Below, in pieces: positions 1-9,283 of a stretch of DNA of 64,000 bases (position 1 is its first letter; the number at the start of each line of letters is the position of its first letter). Where the stretch lies: assembly GCF_026344005.1 (NCBI RefSeq), contig NZ_JAPKNH010000006.1, forward strand, positions 62,001-126,000. The letters run 5' to 3'. The notes below the pieces were generated by a model, which had not been told where the DNA came from, did not search any database, and saw only the letters and a program-made list of their open reading frames with translations. The stretch is from Kaistia terrae. Lineage in GTDB: Bacteria > Pseudomonadota > Alphaproteobacteria > Rhizobiales > Kaistiaceae. A program made the translations under genes and the position numbers.

Positions 1-598
1 CAACGACGAAATCGGCGCCGGCGTCGCGCAACGACTTGCCCTTGGCCTTGCCCGTCTCGATCGAGGATTGGAAGACCGTATCGCCCGCCGTCGCGACCAC
101 CGGCGTGTCTTCCGTGGTCAGGCCGTAGAAGCCGATCTTGAGGCCCTCGATCTCGACGATCTTCTCGTCGACCGTGTTTTTCGGCTGGCTGCCGTCCTTC
201 TCGCGGATGTTGGAGGTCACGACCGGGAAGGTCGCCTCGCCAATCCGCGCGTGAAAAACGTCCGGGCCGAAATCGAACTCGTGATTGCCGGGAGTCATCA
301 CATCGACCTTCATCTGGTTGAGGATGTCGATGATGTGGACGCCCTTGTCGATGCCGGAGAGCAGCGACGGCGAGATGGTGTCGCCGGAATGGACGAACAG
401 GGTCGGCCCCTTGGCGCGCTCGGCCTCGACCACGGCCGCGAGCTTGGCGAAACCGCCTCGTCCGTCCAGCTCCTCCATCCGGTCGATGTCGTTGGTCTGC
501 ACGAAGGTGATCGTCACCGGCGCGGCGAATGCCGGACCCGCAACGAGGGCCGCGAAGGCAACAAGGCCGATCCGAAGACTGCGCTGGCGTCCGAACAT
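1..598 (-). CDS. 5'-nucleotidase / metallophosphoesterase family protein, N-terminal part
   Basis: Only the first 199 residues are in the window; the gene runs off the left edge. The protein opens with a signal peptide (about residues 1-25, ending AFA-AP), so it should be exported. The metallophosphoesterase signature blocks follow in order: QTNDID near residue 34, SGDT near 70 and GNHEFD near 103. This fits the UshA/5'-nucleotidase family, which removes phosphate from nucleotides or related sugar nucleotides in the periplasm. The first metal motif is D-x-D where the family usually has D-x-H. The start is the ATG at 598, directly before the signal peptide. It is divergent from hemH, with 217 bp between them to hold both promoters. 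Confidence 0.85.
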   Translation of the reverse strand, partial: MFGRQRSLRIGLVAFAALVAGPAFAAPVTITFVQTNDIDRMEELDGRGGFAKLAAVVEAERAKGPTLFVHSGDTISPSLLSGIDKGVHIIDILNQMKVDVMTPGNHEFDFGPDVFHARIGEATFPVVTSNIREKDGSQPKNTVDEKIVEIEGLKIGFYGLTTEDTPVVATAGDTVFQSSIETGKAKGKSLRDAGADFVV

Positions 599-815
599 GG
601 GGGATCTCCGATGCGAATGAGGCGAAGGCAATGGGTACCAGAATGCCAGCCTATTGTTGCAATGGCATAGCGGGAACCGGCAAGGTCGTCATTAGCAAGG
701 GACGAAACGGCAGCAACGCGAAAGCGCCTTTCCCGCCCATGCGACAACGCGCAACGGACGAAAATGCACCCGGCCCCTTCGCGTCGGCGCGCAGGACGGC
801 TAAGTTCCGGCCACA

Positions 816-1868
816 ATGACCAGCCAAACCGCCGATATCGCCGTCCCCGCGACCCAGCCCGCCGACCACCCGTCGATTTCGATCGGCCGGGTTGGCGTGC
901 TCCTCGTCAATCTCGGAACCCCCGATGCGACCGACTATTGGTCGATGCGGCGTTATCTGAAGGAATTCCTGTCCGATCCGCGCGTCATCGAAGTGCCGAA
1001 GCTGATCTGGTGGCCGCTGCTCAACGGCGTCATCCTGACGACGCGACCGCAAAAATCCGGCAAGAACTACGAATCGATCTGGAACAAGGAGCGCAATGAA
1101 TCGCCGCTCCGCACGATCACGCGCGCGCAGTCAGACAAGCTCTCGACCGCGCTCTCCGGCAACCCCAGGATCGTCGTCGAATGGGCGATGCGCTATGGCA
1201 CGCCGACGATTGCCGAGAAGATCGACGGCCTGAAGCGGGCCGGCTGCGACAGGATCCTGATCGCGCCGCTCTATCCGCAATATTCGGCGACGACGACCGC
1301 GACGGTCAACGACAAGGCCTTCGACAAGCTGCGCACCATGCGCTGGCAACCCGCCGTGCGCACCCTGCCGGCCTATCATGACGACCCGGTCTATATCGCA
1401 GCACTCGCCACCTCGGTCGAACGCTCGATCGCGGCGCTCGATTTTGAGCCGGAGATCGTGCTGGCCTCGTTCCATGGCCTGCCGAAGCGCAATCTCGAAC
1501 TCGGCGACCCCTATCACTGCCATTGCGTGAAAACGGCCCGCCTGCTGCGCGAACAACTCGGCTGGCCGATGGAAAAGCTGCGCGCCACCTTCCAGTCGCG
1601 CTTCGGCAAGGCGGAGTGGTTGCAGCCCTACACGGACAAGACCGTCGAGGCGCTGGCCAAAGCGGGCGTCAAGCGCATCGCCGTGGTGACGCCGGGCTTC
1701 GCCGCCGATTGCGTCGAGACGCTGGAGGAAATCGCCGGCGAGAACGCCGAGATCTTCCGCCACAATGGCGGCGAGCATTTTGCGGCGCTTCCCTGCCTCA
1801 ACGACAGCCCGGAAGGCATGGCGTTGCTGGAGCACCTGGTTCGCCGCGAACTGCTCGGCTGGGTGTGA
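816..1868 (+). CDS. hemH: Ferrochelatase
   Basis: This enzyme inserts ferrous iron into protoporphyrin IX, the last step of haem synthesis. The 350-residue protein has the family hallmarks: VNLGTPD (31-37), the LYPQYSATT block (about 152-160) and SFHGLP with the catalytic histidine at about 220. The C-terminal VVTPGF...CVETLEEI segment is also typical. A 20-residue variable N-terminus precedes the conserved domain, so a slightly later start cannot be excluded. It stands alone, divergent from the nucleotidase gene and 77 bp upstream of the SPFH gene. Confidence 0.95.
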   Translation: MTSQTADIAVPATQPADHPSISIGRVGVLLVNLGTPDATDYWSMRRYLKEFLSDPRVIEVPKLIWWPLLNGVILTTRPQKSGKNYESIWNKERNESPLRTITRAQSDKLSTALSGNPRIVVEWAMRYGTPTIAEKIDGLKRAGCDRILIAPLYPQYSATTTATVNDKAFDKLRTMRWQPAVRTLPAYHDDPVYIAALATSVERSIAALDFEPEIVLASFHGLPKRNLELGDPYHCHCVKTARLLREQLGWPMEKLRATFQSRFGKAEWLQPYTDKTVEALAKAGVKRIAVVTPGFAADCVETLEEIAGENAEIFRHNGGEHFAALPCLNDSPEGMALLEHLVRRELLGWV

Positions 1869-1945
1869 TCTCAGCCAATTGCGTGAGCCGAACGAAGTCC
1901 CTACACCTCCCCTGACATAATGGATTGCGACAGGGGAGAATGACG

Positions 1946-2935
1946 ATGGGATTTTTCGGCTTCGACATCACGGTTCTGGTGATCGTCGTTCTCGTCATTC
2001 TGGTGCTGATCGCCGGAATCAAGACCGTGCCGCAAGGGCATAGCTACACGGTCGAACGCTTCAGCCGCTATACCCGCACCCTGTCGCCCGGCCTCAACCT
2101 GATCGTTCCCTTCATCGACCGCATCGGCGCGAAGATGAACATGATGGAGCAGGTGCTCGACGTCCCGACGCAGGAAATCATCACCAAGGACAACGCCACG
2201 GTCTCGGTCGATGGCGTCGCCTTCTACCAGGTGCTGGACGCGGCCCGCGCCGCCTATGAGGTAAACGGCCTCAAGAACGCACTGCTGAACCTCACCATGA
2301 CCAACATCCGTACCGTCATGGGTTCGATGGATCTCGACGAGCTGTTGTCGCATCGCGACGAGATCAACGACCGGCTGCTGCGCGTCGTCGATTCCGCCGC
2401 CGCGTCCTGGGGCATCAAGATCACCCGCATCGAGATCAAGGACATCGTGCCGCCGGCCGATCTCGTCGATTCGATGGGCCGTCAGATGAAGGCGGAGCGC
2501 GAGAAGCGCGCCCAGATCCTCGAGGCGGAAGGCTCGCGCCAGTCGGCGATCCTGAAGGCCGAGGGCGAGAAGCAGGCGCAGATTCTGCAGGCGGAGGGCC
2601 GGCGCGAAGCCGCCTATCGCGACGCCGAGGCGCGCGAGCGGTTGGCGGAAGCCGAGGCCAAGGCGACCGAACTGGTCAGCAAGGCGATCGCCGCCGGCGA
2701 CGTGCAGGCGATCAACTATTTCGTCGCCCAGGGCTACACCAAGGCGCTGGAAAAGCTCGCCTCGGCGCCGAACCAGAAGGTGTTGATGCTGCCCGTCGAG
2801 GCGACGGCGCTGATCGGCTCGATCGGCGGCATCGCCGAACTGGCCCGCAGCGCCTTCGGCGGCAATGACCCGGAACCGGCCCAGCGCCGCCGCCCGACCA
2901 CCAGCGTGCCGCGCTCCGGCGAAGGATCGTTCTGA
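1946..2935 (+). CDS. SPFH/band 7 domain membrane protein (stomatin/QmcA-like)
   Basis: The 329-residue protein has one N-terminal membrane segment (about residues 5-27), an SPFH domain (about 30-190), and an alanine/glutamate-rich coiled coil (about 190-245) with repeated [10 protein letters not shown]-type heptads. That order is typical of stomatin/QmcA proteins, which form membrane scaffolds and modulate membrane proteases. The ATG at 1946 is preferred over an in-frame ATG at 1940 and a TTG at 1925. The AGGGGAG at 1932-1938 is seven bases from 1946 but only one from 1940. The stop overlaps the start of the NfeD gene (TGATG), so the two are translationally coupled. Confidence 0.9.
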   Translation: MGFFGFDITVLVIVVLVILVLIAGIKTVPQGHSYTVERFSRYTRTLSPGLNLIVPFIDRIGAKMNMMEQVLDVPTQEIITKDNATVSVDGVAFYQVLDAARAAYEVNGLKNALLNLTMTNIRTVMGSMDLDELLSHRDEINDRLLRVVDSAAASWGIKITRIEIKDIVPPADLVDSMGRQMKAEREKRAQILEAEGSRQSAILKAEGEKQAQILQAEGRREAAYRDAEARERLAEAEAKATELVSKAIAAGDVQAINYFVAQGYTKALEKLASAPNQKVLMLPVEATALIGSIGGIAELARSAFGGNDPEPAQRRRPTTSVPRSGEGSF

Positions 2936-3381
2936 TGATCGTCGAGGCGGTCCGGCAGCTCGGGCCCTGGAGCTGGTGGATCCTCGGTCTGCTGCTGCTT
3001 GGCGTCGAGGTGCTGGCGCCGGGCGCCTTCTTCCTGTGGTTCGGCATCGCCGCGCTGCTCGTTGGCACGCTGGCGATGATCGTGAGTTTGGGCTGGCAGG
3101 CGCAGGCGATCCTGTTCGTCGCGCTGGCGCTGGTGCTGGTCATCCTCGGAAGGCGCTTCTATTCGCGCGAGCGGCGGCCTGGCGACCAACCGCATCTGAA
3201 CCAGCGCGCGGCGCGGTTCGTCGGCAGCGTCTACCCGCTGGCTGAGGCGATCCAGAACGGCCACGGCCGCATACGTATCGACGACACGACCTGGAGCGTC
3301 ACCGGCCCCGACCTGCCGGCCGGCACCCGCGTCCGCGTCACCGGCTTCGACGGCGCCGTGCTGAAGGTCGTACTCGAGTAA
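2935..3381 (+). CDS. NfeD family membrane protein
   Basis: This is a 148-residue NfeD-like protein with two or three closely spaced membrane segments (about residues 14-75) followed by a soluble OB-fold NfeD domain (about 85-148, with the NGHGRIRIDDTTWSV block). NfeD proteins are almost always encoded beside SPFH proteins and work with them at the membrane. Here the ATG overlaps the stop of the SPFH gene by one base. The short form without the N-terminal protease domain matches the bacterial NfeD1b-type pair. Confidence 0.9.
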   Translation: MIVEAVRQLGPWSWWILGLLLLGVEVLAPGAFFLWFGIAALLVGTLAMIVSLGWQAQAILFVALALVLVILGRRFYSRERRPGDQPHLNQRAARFVGSVYPLAEAIQNGHGRIRIDDTTWSVTGPDLPAGTRVRVTGFDGAVLKVVLE

Positions 3382-3392
3382 GTTTCCCTTCC

Positions 3393-3410
3393 CCCGCTGG
3401 CGTCAGCGGG
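3393..3410. terminator. Hairpin between convergent genes
   Basis: A 7-bp stem CCCGCTG/CAGCGGG with a GCGT loop sits between the ends of the NfeD gene and the dppF-like gene. Flanking CCCTTCC and GGAGAGGGGGAT partly extend it. There is no clear T run, so it may act weakly or be part of a CTCTCCC-type intergenic palindrome. Confidence 0.4.
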
Positions 3411-3440
3411 AGAGGGGGATGGGCTTGCTACTGGAAAGAG

Positions 3441-4427
3441 CTAAGAAACCCGGTCATCCCGCTCGACGGCCCAGCAGGCGACTTCCGTCTCGCCGTGCCG
3501 TGTCAGGACCGGCAGGTCGACACGGCATTTGTCGAAGGCAAGCGGGCAGCGCGGATGGAAGGCGCATCCCTTGGGCGGGTTGAACGGCGACGGCAATTCG
3601 CCCTTCAGCCGGATCCGCTCGCGCTGCCGATCGCGATCGGCCATCGGCGTCGCCGAAAGCAGCGCCTGCGTATAGGGATGCATCGGCCGCTCGAACAGCT
3701 TTTCACGCGGGGCGCGTTCGACCACGCGGCCGAGATACATGACCAAAATCTCATCGGCCATGTGGCGCACGACGGCGAGGCCGTGGCTGATGAACAGATA
3801 GGACAGGTCGAGGCTGTCCTGCAACTCGACCAGCAGGTTCAACACCTGCGCCTGCACCGAGACGTCGAGCGCCGAAACCGGCTCGTCCAGCACGAGGATT
3901 TTTGGCCGCAGCATCAGGGCGCGGGCAATCGCGATGCGTTGGCGCTGGCCGCCGGAAAACATGTGCGGATAGCGGTTGGCGTGTTCGGGCCGAAGCCCAA
4001 CCCGCTTCAGCATGTCGAGCACCGCCGCCTTGCGCTGGGCGGCGTTCATGTCCTTGCGGTTGATCACCAGCGGCTCGGCCAGCGCGTCCAGGATCCTCTG
4101 CCGCGGATTGAGCGAGCCATAGGGGTTCTGGAAGACGATCTGCACTTCCGAGCGCAGCTTCTGCAACGCCGACTTGTCGGCCGTGACGATATCCGTCTTG
4201 CCGATCATCAATTCGCCGGCGGTCGGCTCCTCGATCATGGTGACGAGGCGAGCCAGCGTGGACTTGCCGCAGCCGGATTCACCAACCACGGCCAGCGTCT
4301 TGCCGGCACGCAGGGTGAAGCTTGCTTCGGCCAGCGCCCGGATCGTGGCGGTGGGCTTGAAGGCGCCGCGGCTGACGGAATAGAAGCGCGCCAGCTTGGT
4401 GGCTTCGAGGACGACGGGCGCGTTCAT
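3441..4427 (-). CDS. dppF: Dipeptide/oligopeptide ABC transporter ATP-binding protein (DppF/OppF type)
   Basis: This is the second ATPase of the peptide importer, cytoplasmic. It has Walker A (GESGCGKST), the ABC signature (SGGQRQR), Walker B (ILVLDEP) and the C-terminal oligopeptide/dipeptide extension (about the last 80 residues) with the cysteine pattern CAFHPRCP...C...C typical of the OppF/DppF subfamily. The start is the ATG at 4427, which overlaps the stop of the preceding ATPase gene as ATGA; a longer open frame upstream is an overlap artefact. It is the last gene of the five-gene minus-strand operon. Confidence 0.92.
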   Translation of the reverse strand: MNAPVVLEATKLARFYSVSRGAFKPTATIRALAEASFTLRAGKTLAVVGESGCGKSTLARLVTMIEEPTAGELMIGKTDIVTADKSALQKLRSEVQIVFQNPYGSLNPRQRILDALAEPLVINRKDMNAAQRKAAVLDMLKRVGLRPEHANRYPHMFSGGQRQRIAIARALMLRPKILVLDEPVSALDVSVQAQVLNLLVELQDSLDLSYLFISHGLAVVRHMADEILVMYLGRVVERAPREKLFERPMHPYTQALLSATPMADRDRQRERIRLKGELPSPFNPPKGCAFHPRCPLAFDKCRVDLPVLTRHGETEVACWAVERDDRVS

Positions 4428-5431
4428 GCCGCGACCTCCCTGCCTTCGGGATGGGGATGGCCGATCGGCCGCCCATGCGTCAGCGGATAATGACAAAGGG
4501 CGAAACCGGCGATGGCGCCCTGGCGCGGCGGCACCTTGGTCCGGCAGCGGTCGGTGGCGAAGCGGCAGCGCGGCTCGAACAAGCAGGCCGGAGGCCGGTC
4601 GAACTGGCCCGGCACGACGCCGGGGATCGACGGCAGATGCTTGCCCGTCGCCCGTTCGGGCAGGGCTGCCAGCAGCGCCGCCGTATAGGGGTGGTGCGGA
4701 TCGGCGAAGAGCGGGGCTACCGGCTGCTCCTCGATCTTCTGCCCGGCATAATGGACAGAGACCCGCTCGGCAGTCTCCGCGACAACGCCCATGTCATGCG
4801 TGATCAGCACCAGGCCGGTCCCGGTCTCGCGTTGCAACGAGACGAGCAGTTCGAGGATCTGCGCCTGGATGGTGACGTCGAGCGCGGTCGTCGGCTCGTC
4901 GGCGATGATCAGCTTCGGCCGGCAGGCGAGGGCGATGGCGATCATCACGCGCTGGCTCATGCCGCCGGAAAGCTGGTGCGGGAAGGCCGAAAGCCGGCGT
5001 TCGGGATCGGGAATGCCGACCGCCTCGAGCAGCTCGATCGACCGCTTGCGGCGCTCGCTCTTCGACAGGCCGAGATGCACCTTCAGGCTCTCTCCGATCT
5101 GGTAGCCGACCGTGAAGCACGGATTGAGGCTCGACATCGGCTCCTGGAAGATCATCGCCATGTCCTTGCCGACGAGCTTGCGCCGCTCGCGCGGCGTCAG
5201 CGTCAGCAGATCGCGACCGTCGAAGGCCAGCGTCTTGGCCGAGACGGTGGCGGTCCAGGGCAGGAGGCCCATGACGGCCAGCATGGCGACGGATTTGCCG
5301 GAGCCCGACTCGCCGACAACAGCCAGAATCTCGCCGCGGTCGACGGTGAGCGAAACGCCGTCAACGGCGCGGAACTGGCCGCCGCTGGTCTTGAAGTCGA
5401 CGGTGAGGTCATTGATTTCGAGAAGCGGCAT
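4424..5431 (-). CDS. dppD: Dipeptide/oligopeptide ABC transporter ATP-binding protein (DppD/OppD type)
   Basis: This is the first ATPase of the peptide importer, 335 residues. It shows Walker A (GESGSGKSV), signature [12 protein letters not shown], Walker B ([12 protein letters not shown]), and the C-terminal extension with ACLFEPRC. The start at 5431 is the ATG of the conserved N-terminus [13 protein letters not shown], two bases after the stop of the upstream permease. The open frame continues upstream only as a shadow of the permease gene. The tight spacing implies one transcript with the flanking dpp genes. Confidence 0.92.
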   Translation of the reverse strand: MPLLEINDLTVDFKTSGGQFRAVDGVSLTVDRGEILAVVGESGSGKSVAMLAVMGLLPWTATVSAKTLAFDGRDLLTLTPRERRKLVGKDMAMIFQEPMSSLNPCFTVGYQIGESLKVHLGLSKSERRKRSIELLEAVGIPDPERRLSAFPHQLSGGMSQRVMIAIALACRPKLIIADEPTTALDVTIQAQILELLVSLQRETGTGLVLITHDMGVVAETAERVSVHYAGQKIEEQPVAPLFADPHHPYTAALLAALPERATGKHLPSIPGVVPGQFDRPPACLFEPRCRFATDRCRTKVPPRQGAIAGFALCHYPLTHGRPIGHPHPEGREVAA

Positions 5432-5433
5432 GG

Positions 5434-6357
5434 TCAGCTCCTCCGCATCTTCGGGTCGAGCGCATCGCGCAGCCCGTCGCCGACAAGGTTGATCGAAAGC
5501 ACCGTGATCAGGATGGCGACACCCGGCGAGGTGACGATCCAGGGCGCGGATTGCAGGAATTCGCGCGCCGAGGCGAGCATGGCGCCCCATTCGGGCGAGG
5601 GCGGTTGCGCGCCCAGTCCGAGGAAGCCGAGCGCCGCCGCTTCGAGGATGGCGTTGGAGATGGTCAGCGCCGCCTGGACGATGATCGGCGCCATGCAATT
5701 GGGCAGCACGGTCTTGAACATGATGCGCAGCGTGCCGGCGCCGCCGACGCGGGCCGCCGTCACATAGTCGCGCGTCTTCTCCTGCATCGCCGAGGCGCGC
5801 ACGAGGCGGACGTAATAGGGCAGATAGACCACCGTGATCGCGACGATCGTGTTGGTCAGGCTCGGCCCGATGATGGCGACGATGACGATGGCGAGCAGCA
5901 GGCTCGGCACCGACAGGATGACGTCCATCGCCCGCATGATGACGATCGAGGGCCAGCCCGGCGCGAAGGCCGCGACGAGGCCAAGCACGATACCGACGGC
6001 CATCGAGGCAACCACTACGGAAAGGCCGATGAACAGCGACAGCCGTGCGCCGAAAATCAGGCGCGAGAGCATGTCGCGGCCGATCTCGTCCGTGCCGAGC
6101 AGGAAGGCGCGGTTTCCGCCCTCGACCCAGGCGGGTGGAATGCGGGTGAATTCGCGGAACTGTTCGATCGGCGAATAGGGGGCGATGAAATTGGCGAAGA
6201 TCGCCACGAAGGTGAGCAGGCCGAGAAGGATCAGCCCGACAAGCGCTGCGCGGTTCTCGGAGAAATCGCGGAAGAAGGAGGCGAAGGGGCCAGGCGGCGC
6301 TTTCGGCTCGACGATGGCGGCGGCGGTTCTCTCCGCGGGCATCCTGTCAACGGGCAT
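5434..6357 (-). CDS. dppC: Dipeptide ABC transporter permease (DppC type)
   Basis: This inner-membrane permease has about six transmembrane segments. Its N-terminal OppC-type region (about residues 20-75) contains the periplasmic motif ending LLGTDEIGRDMLSR, typical of DppC/OppC. The cytoplasmic EAA loop lies near DYVTAARVGGAGTLRIMFKTVLPN. The ATG at 6357 overlaps the upstream permease gene by 11 bases; a second in-frame ATG at 6342 would avoid the overlap and is equally possible. Confidence 0.9.
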   Translation of the reverse strand: MPVDRMPAERTAAAIVEPKAPPGPFASFFRDFSENRAALVGLILLGLLTFVAIFANFIAPYSPIEQFREFTRIPPAWVEGGNRAFLLGTDEIGRDMLSRLIFGARLSLFIGLSVVVASMAVGIVLGLVAAFAPGWPSIVIMRAMDVILSVPSLLLAIVIVAIIGPSLTNTIVAITVVYLPYYVRLVRASAMQEKTRDYVTAARVGGAGTLRIMFKTVLPNCMAPIIVQAALTISNAILEAAALGFLGLGAQPPSPEWGAMLASAREFLQSAPWIVTSPGVAILITVLSINLVGDGLRDALDPKMRRS

Positions 6358-7357
6358 GACGAATCCTCGGGTTGAGCACGCCGTAGAGCAGATCGACGAG
6401 AATGTTGATGACGATGACGATGCCGGAGACCAGCAGGATGCCGCCCTGCAGGACCGGATAGTCGCGGCGCTGGATCGACTCGATCAGCCACGACCCGATG
6501 CCCGGCCAGGAGAAGATGTATTCGGTCAGAACCGCGCCGGCCATCAGCGCGCCGACCTGCAGGCCGATCACGGTGACGACGGGAATCAGCGCGTTGCGCA
6601 GCGCATGGATGCCGACGACGCGGAACGGCGAGAGCCCCTTGGCACGCGCCGTGCGGACGTAATCTTCGCCGAGGATCTCCAGCATGGCGGAACGGGTCAT
6701 GCGGGCGATGGTGGCGAGCGGGATGGTGCCGAGCACGATGGTCGGCAGGATCAGGTGCGACACCGCCGAGGCGAAGGCGCCTTCCTCGCTGGAGAGCCAG
6801 CTGTCGATCAGCATGAAGCCGGTGACGGGCTCGAAATAATACAGCAGGTCGATGCGGCCCGAGACGGGGGTCCAGCCGAGATCGACCGAGAAGAACAGGA
6901 TCAGCAGCAGGCCCCACCAGAAGATCGGCATCGAGAAGCCGGTCAGGGCAGCACCCATCAGCGTGTAATCAATGTAGGTGCCGCGCCGGGTCGCCGCGAT
7001 CACGCCGGCCGGAATGCCGAGGATCGTCGCGAACAGCATGGCGCAGATGGCGAGTTCCAGCGTCGCCGGGAACAGTGTCGTGAATTCGGTCAGGATTGGC
7101 GTCTGGGTCGAGATCGACGTGCCGAAATCGCCATGCGCGATTTGCCAGAGATAGTCGAGGAACTGCTTCCAAACCGGCTGGTCGAGACCCAGCTCGTGGC
7201 GGAAATGGGCCAGCCGTTCGGGAGAAATGCCGCGCTCGCCGGTTCGGGCCTCGACCGGATCGCCGGGTACGAGGCGGATCGCGACGAAGGTCAGGAAGGC
7301 GATGGCGAGAAAGGTCGGGATGACCAGTAATACGCGCCGGATGATGAAACTGAACAT
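6347..7357 (-). CDS. dppB: Dipeptide ABC transporter permease (DppB type)
   Basis: This is the 336-residue partner permease of DppC. It starts MFSFIIRRVLLVIPTFLAI, the classic N-terminal membrane segment of DppB/OppB, and contains the RLVPGDPVEA motif and an EAA loop (EDYVRTARAKGLSPFRVVGIHALRNALIP). The ATG at 7357 is preceded by AGGCGG seven bases upstream, so the longer open frame is not used. It lies 191 bp downstream of the binding-protein gene; a hairpin in that gap may set relative expression. Confidence 0.92.
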   Translation of the reverse strand: MFSFIIRRVLLVIPTFLAIAFLTFVAIRLVPGDPVEARTGERGISPERLAHFRHELGLDQPVWKQFLDYLWQIAHGDFGTSISTQTPILTEFTTLFPATLELAICAMLFATILGIPAGVIAATRRGTYIDYTLMGAALTGFSMPIFWWGLLLILFFSVDLGWTPVSGRIDLLYYFEPVTGFMLIDSWLSSEEGAFASAVSHLILPTIVLGTIPLATIARMTRSAMLEILGEDYVRTARAKGLSPFRVVGIHALRNALIPVVTVIGLQVGALMAGAVLTEYIFSWPGIGSWLIESIQRRDYPVLQGGILLVSGIVIVINILVDLLYGVLNPRIRHAR

Positions 7358-7461
7358 GGTGTTACCGCCTGAAGGCAAGGCGGGAGGCATCATCGCGGCC
7401 GTCATCCCCGCCAAGGCGAGGATCCATCCGCCCCTGTCGGGCCGGGTGAATTCCAGGTCAT

Positions 7462-7492
7462 CCGGGGATCGGCCGCTTGTGCCAATCCCCGG
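7462..7492. other. Intercistronic hairpin between dppA and dppB
   Basis: An inverted repeat CCGGGGAT/ATCCCCGG encloses a 15-base GC-rich loop in the 191-bp gap between the binding-protein and permease genes. Such hairpins often protect the binding-protein mRNA or attenuate read-through, so that binding protein exceeds membrane parts. The rest of the gap (7358-7548) looks like a decayed GC-rich intergenic repeat and holds no gene. Confidence 0.45.
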
Positions 7493-7548
7493 AGTGCGTT
7501 GTCCCGGAACGACGGAGGAGTGGTGCGCCTCCGTCCTTGTCGCAACTA

Positions 7549-9138
7549 CTAGTCGAGGCCGACTTCCGCGAATTCGCGCCGGCCGAGCGGGCTGACCTTG
7601 TAGTTCGTCACATTCTTGCGGATCGGCTCGTAGACGATCGAATGCGCCATATTGAAGACCGGCGCTTCTTCATGCGCGATCACCTGCATCTGCTCGTAGA
7701 GCTTGGTGCGCTCGGCAACGTCGAAGGTCGACTTGGCCTTCTGGAACAGCGCCTCGAAGTCCTTGTTGCACCACTTGGACAGGTTCTGGCCGCCTGGACG
7801 GGCGCCTTCGCAGCCGAGCAGGAAGAAGAAGTTGTCCGGATCGCCGTTGTCGCCGCTCCAGCCGAGCTGGCCCATCTGGTGCTCGCCCGCCTGCAGCCGC
7901 TTGCGGTATTCGCCCCACTCATAGGAGACGAGATGGGTCTTGATGCCGACCTTCTCGAAATCCGCCTGCATCAGTTCGGCGATGCGCTTGGCATTGGGAT
8001 TGTAGGGGCGCGTTACCGGCATCCACCACAGGTCGCTCTCGAAGCCTTCGGCGACGCCGGCGGCCTTCAGCATTTCCTTGGCCTTGGCCGGGTCATACTT
8101 GTACGGCTCGATGGCGTCGTTGTAGCCCCAGATCGTCGGCGGAATGAAGTTCTTGGCCGCCTGGCCGGCGCCGCCATAGACGTCCTTGATGATCGTCGCC
8201 TGGTCGATCGCCATCGTCAGCGCCTGACGCACTTCCTTCTTGTCGAAGGGCGGCTTCGTCACGTTGAACGACAGATAGGCGATGTTGAGGCCCGGCTGCG
8301 ACAGCAGATTGACGTTCTCATCCTTGCCCATGGCGGGGAGATCGGCCGGGTTCGGGCCGATCATCACCTGGCATTCATTCTTCTGCAGCTTGGCCCAACG
8401 CGCCGTCGGATCCTTGGTGATGGCGTAGACGAGGTCGTCGATCTTGGCCTTCGGGCCCCAGAAATCCGGGAACGCCTTGAAGCGGATCACGGCGTCCTTC
8501 TGGTAGGCGACGAAAGTGAACGGCCCGGTGCCGATCGGCTGCTGGTCGATGGTCTCGGGCTTGCCTGCCTTCAGCATCACATCGGCATATTCGGCCGAGA
8601 AGATGGTGGCGAAATCCATGCCGAGATTGGCGAGGAAGGGTGCGTTCGGCTTGGTCAGCGTGAACTTGACGGTGTGGTCGTCGATCTTGTCGATCGACTT
8701 CAGCAGCGTCGGCATCTCCATGTCGTTGAAGTAGTCATACGCGCCGCCGGAGACCTTGTGGTAGGGATTGTCTTCCTTCCACATCCGGTTGAACGAGAAC
8801 AGCACGTCGTCGGCGTTGAAATCGCGCGTCGGCTTGAACGTCTTCGACGAGTGGAATTTCACGCCCTTGCGCAGGTTGAACGTCACCTCGAGACCGTCGG
8901 GCGACACAACCCAGCTCTCGGCCAGTGCTGGGCGGATCTTGGTCGTGCCGGGCTCGAACTCGACGAGCTGGTTGAACACCGGACGGGCCGCGTCGAACGA
9001 CGTGCCGGTGGTGTTGATCTGCGGATTGAAATTCTCGGGACTGCCTTCCGAGCAATAGACGAGCGTCTTCGCCCCGGCAGCTGATGCAAGACCGGTGACC
9101 AGCATGGTCGCCGCCAAAAGGCGGGCAAAAGTCTTCAT
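7549..9138 (-). CDS. dppA: Periplasmic dipeptide-binding protein of an ABC transporter (DppA type)
   Basis: This is the extracytoplasmic binding protein (529 residues, SBP family 5) that delivers peptides to the DppBC permeases. A signal peptide covers about residues 1-24, and the mature protein begins with the DppA-like KTLVYCSEGSPENFNPQ block. GTGPF and the ALTMAIDQATI block are family motifs. Four cysteines are present, as often in DppA. The start at 9138 is supported by GGGGAG about seven bases upstream; the longer open frame has no ribosome site. It leads the dppABCDF operon; haem or 5-aminolevulinate uptake is also known for DppA relatives. Confidence 0.92.
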   Translation of the reverse strand: MKTFARLLAATMLVTGLASAAGAKTLVYCSEGSPENFNPQINTTGTSFDAARPVFNQLVEFEPGTTKIRPALAESWVVSPDGLEVTFNLRKGVKFHSSKTFKPTRDFNADDVLFSFNRMWKEDNPYHKVSGGAYDYFNDMEMPTLLKSIDKIDDHTVKFTLTKPNAPFLANLGMDFATIFSAEYADVMLKAGKPETIDQQPIGTGPFTFVAYQKDAVIRFKAFPDFWGPKAKIDDLVYAITKDPTARWAKLQKNECQVMIGPNPADLPAMGKDENVNLLSQPGLNIAYLSFNVTKPPFDKKEVRQALTMAIDQATIIKDVYGGAGQAAKNFIPPTIWGYNDAIEPYKYDPAKAKEMLKAAGVAEGFESDLWWMPVTRPYNPNAKRIAELMQADFEKVGIKTHLVSYEWGEYRKRLQAGEHQMGQLGWSGDNGDPDNFFFLLGCEGARPGGQNLSKWCNKDFEALFQKAKSTFDVAERTKLYEQMQVIAHEEAPVFNMAHSIVYEPIRKNVTNYKVSPLGRREFAEVGLD

Positions 9139-9166
9139 TCCTGAACTCCCCTGGCACGCGCTATTC

Positions 9167-9176
9167 AAAGCGCTTT
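9167..9176. promoter_or_regulatory. Palindrome in the dpp leader region
   Basis: The 10-bp perfect palindrome AAAGCGCTTT lies 29 bases before the dppA start and is flanked by a second GCGC. It is a candidate operator or start-proximal regulatory site for the dpp operon; no known regulator motif is claimed. Confidence 0.3.
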
Positions 9177-9283
9177 TAGGCCCGCCGCAGCATACGGATT
9201 CCTTGCCGGAACCTCGTTGACGGGAAAGCCGCAGTCGAGCCGAGGCGCGGTCCGATTGCAAGAGGGATTTTTTTGCCGGTTGA

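Noticed and set aside
7477..9084. 535-codon open frame antisense to dppA
   Set aside because: Shadow of the dppA reading frame; composition dominated by Leu/Arg/Asp without any family motif.
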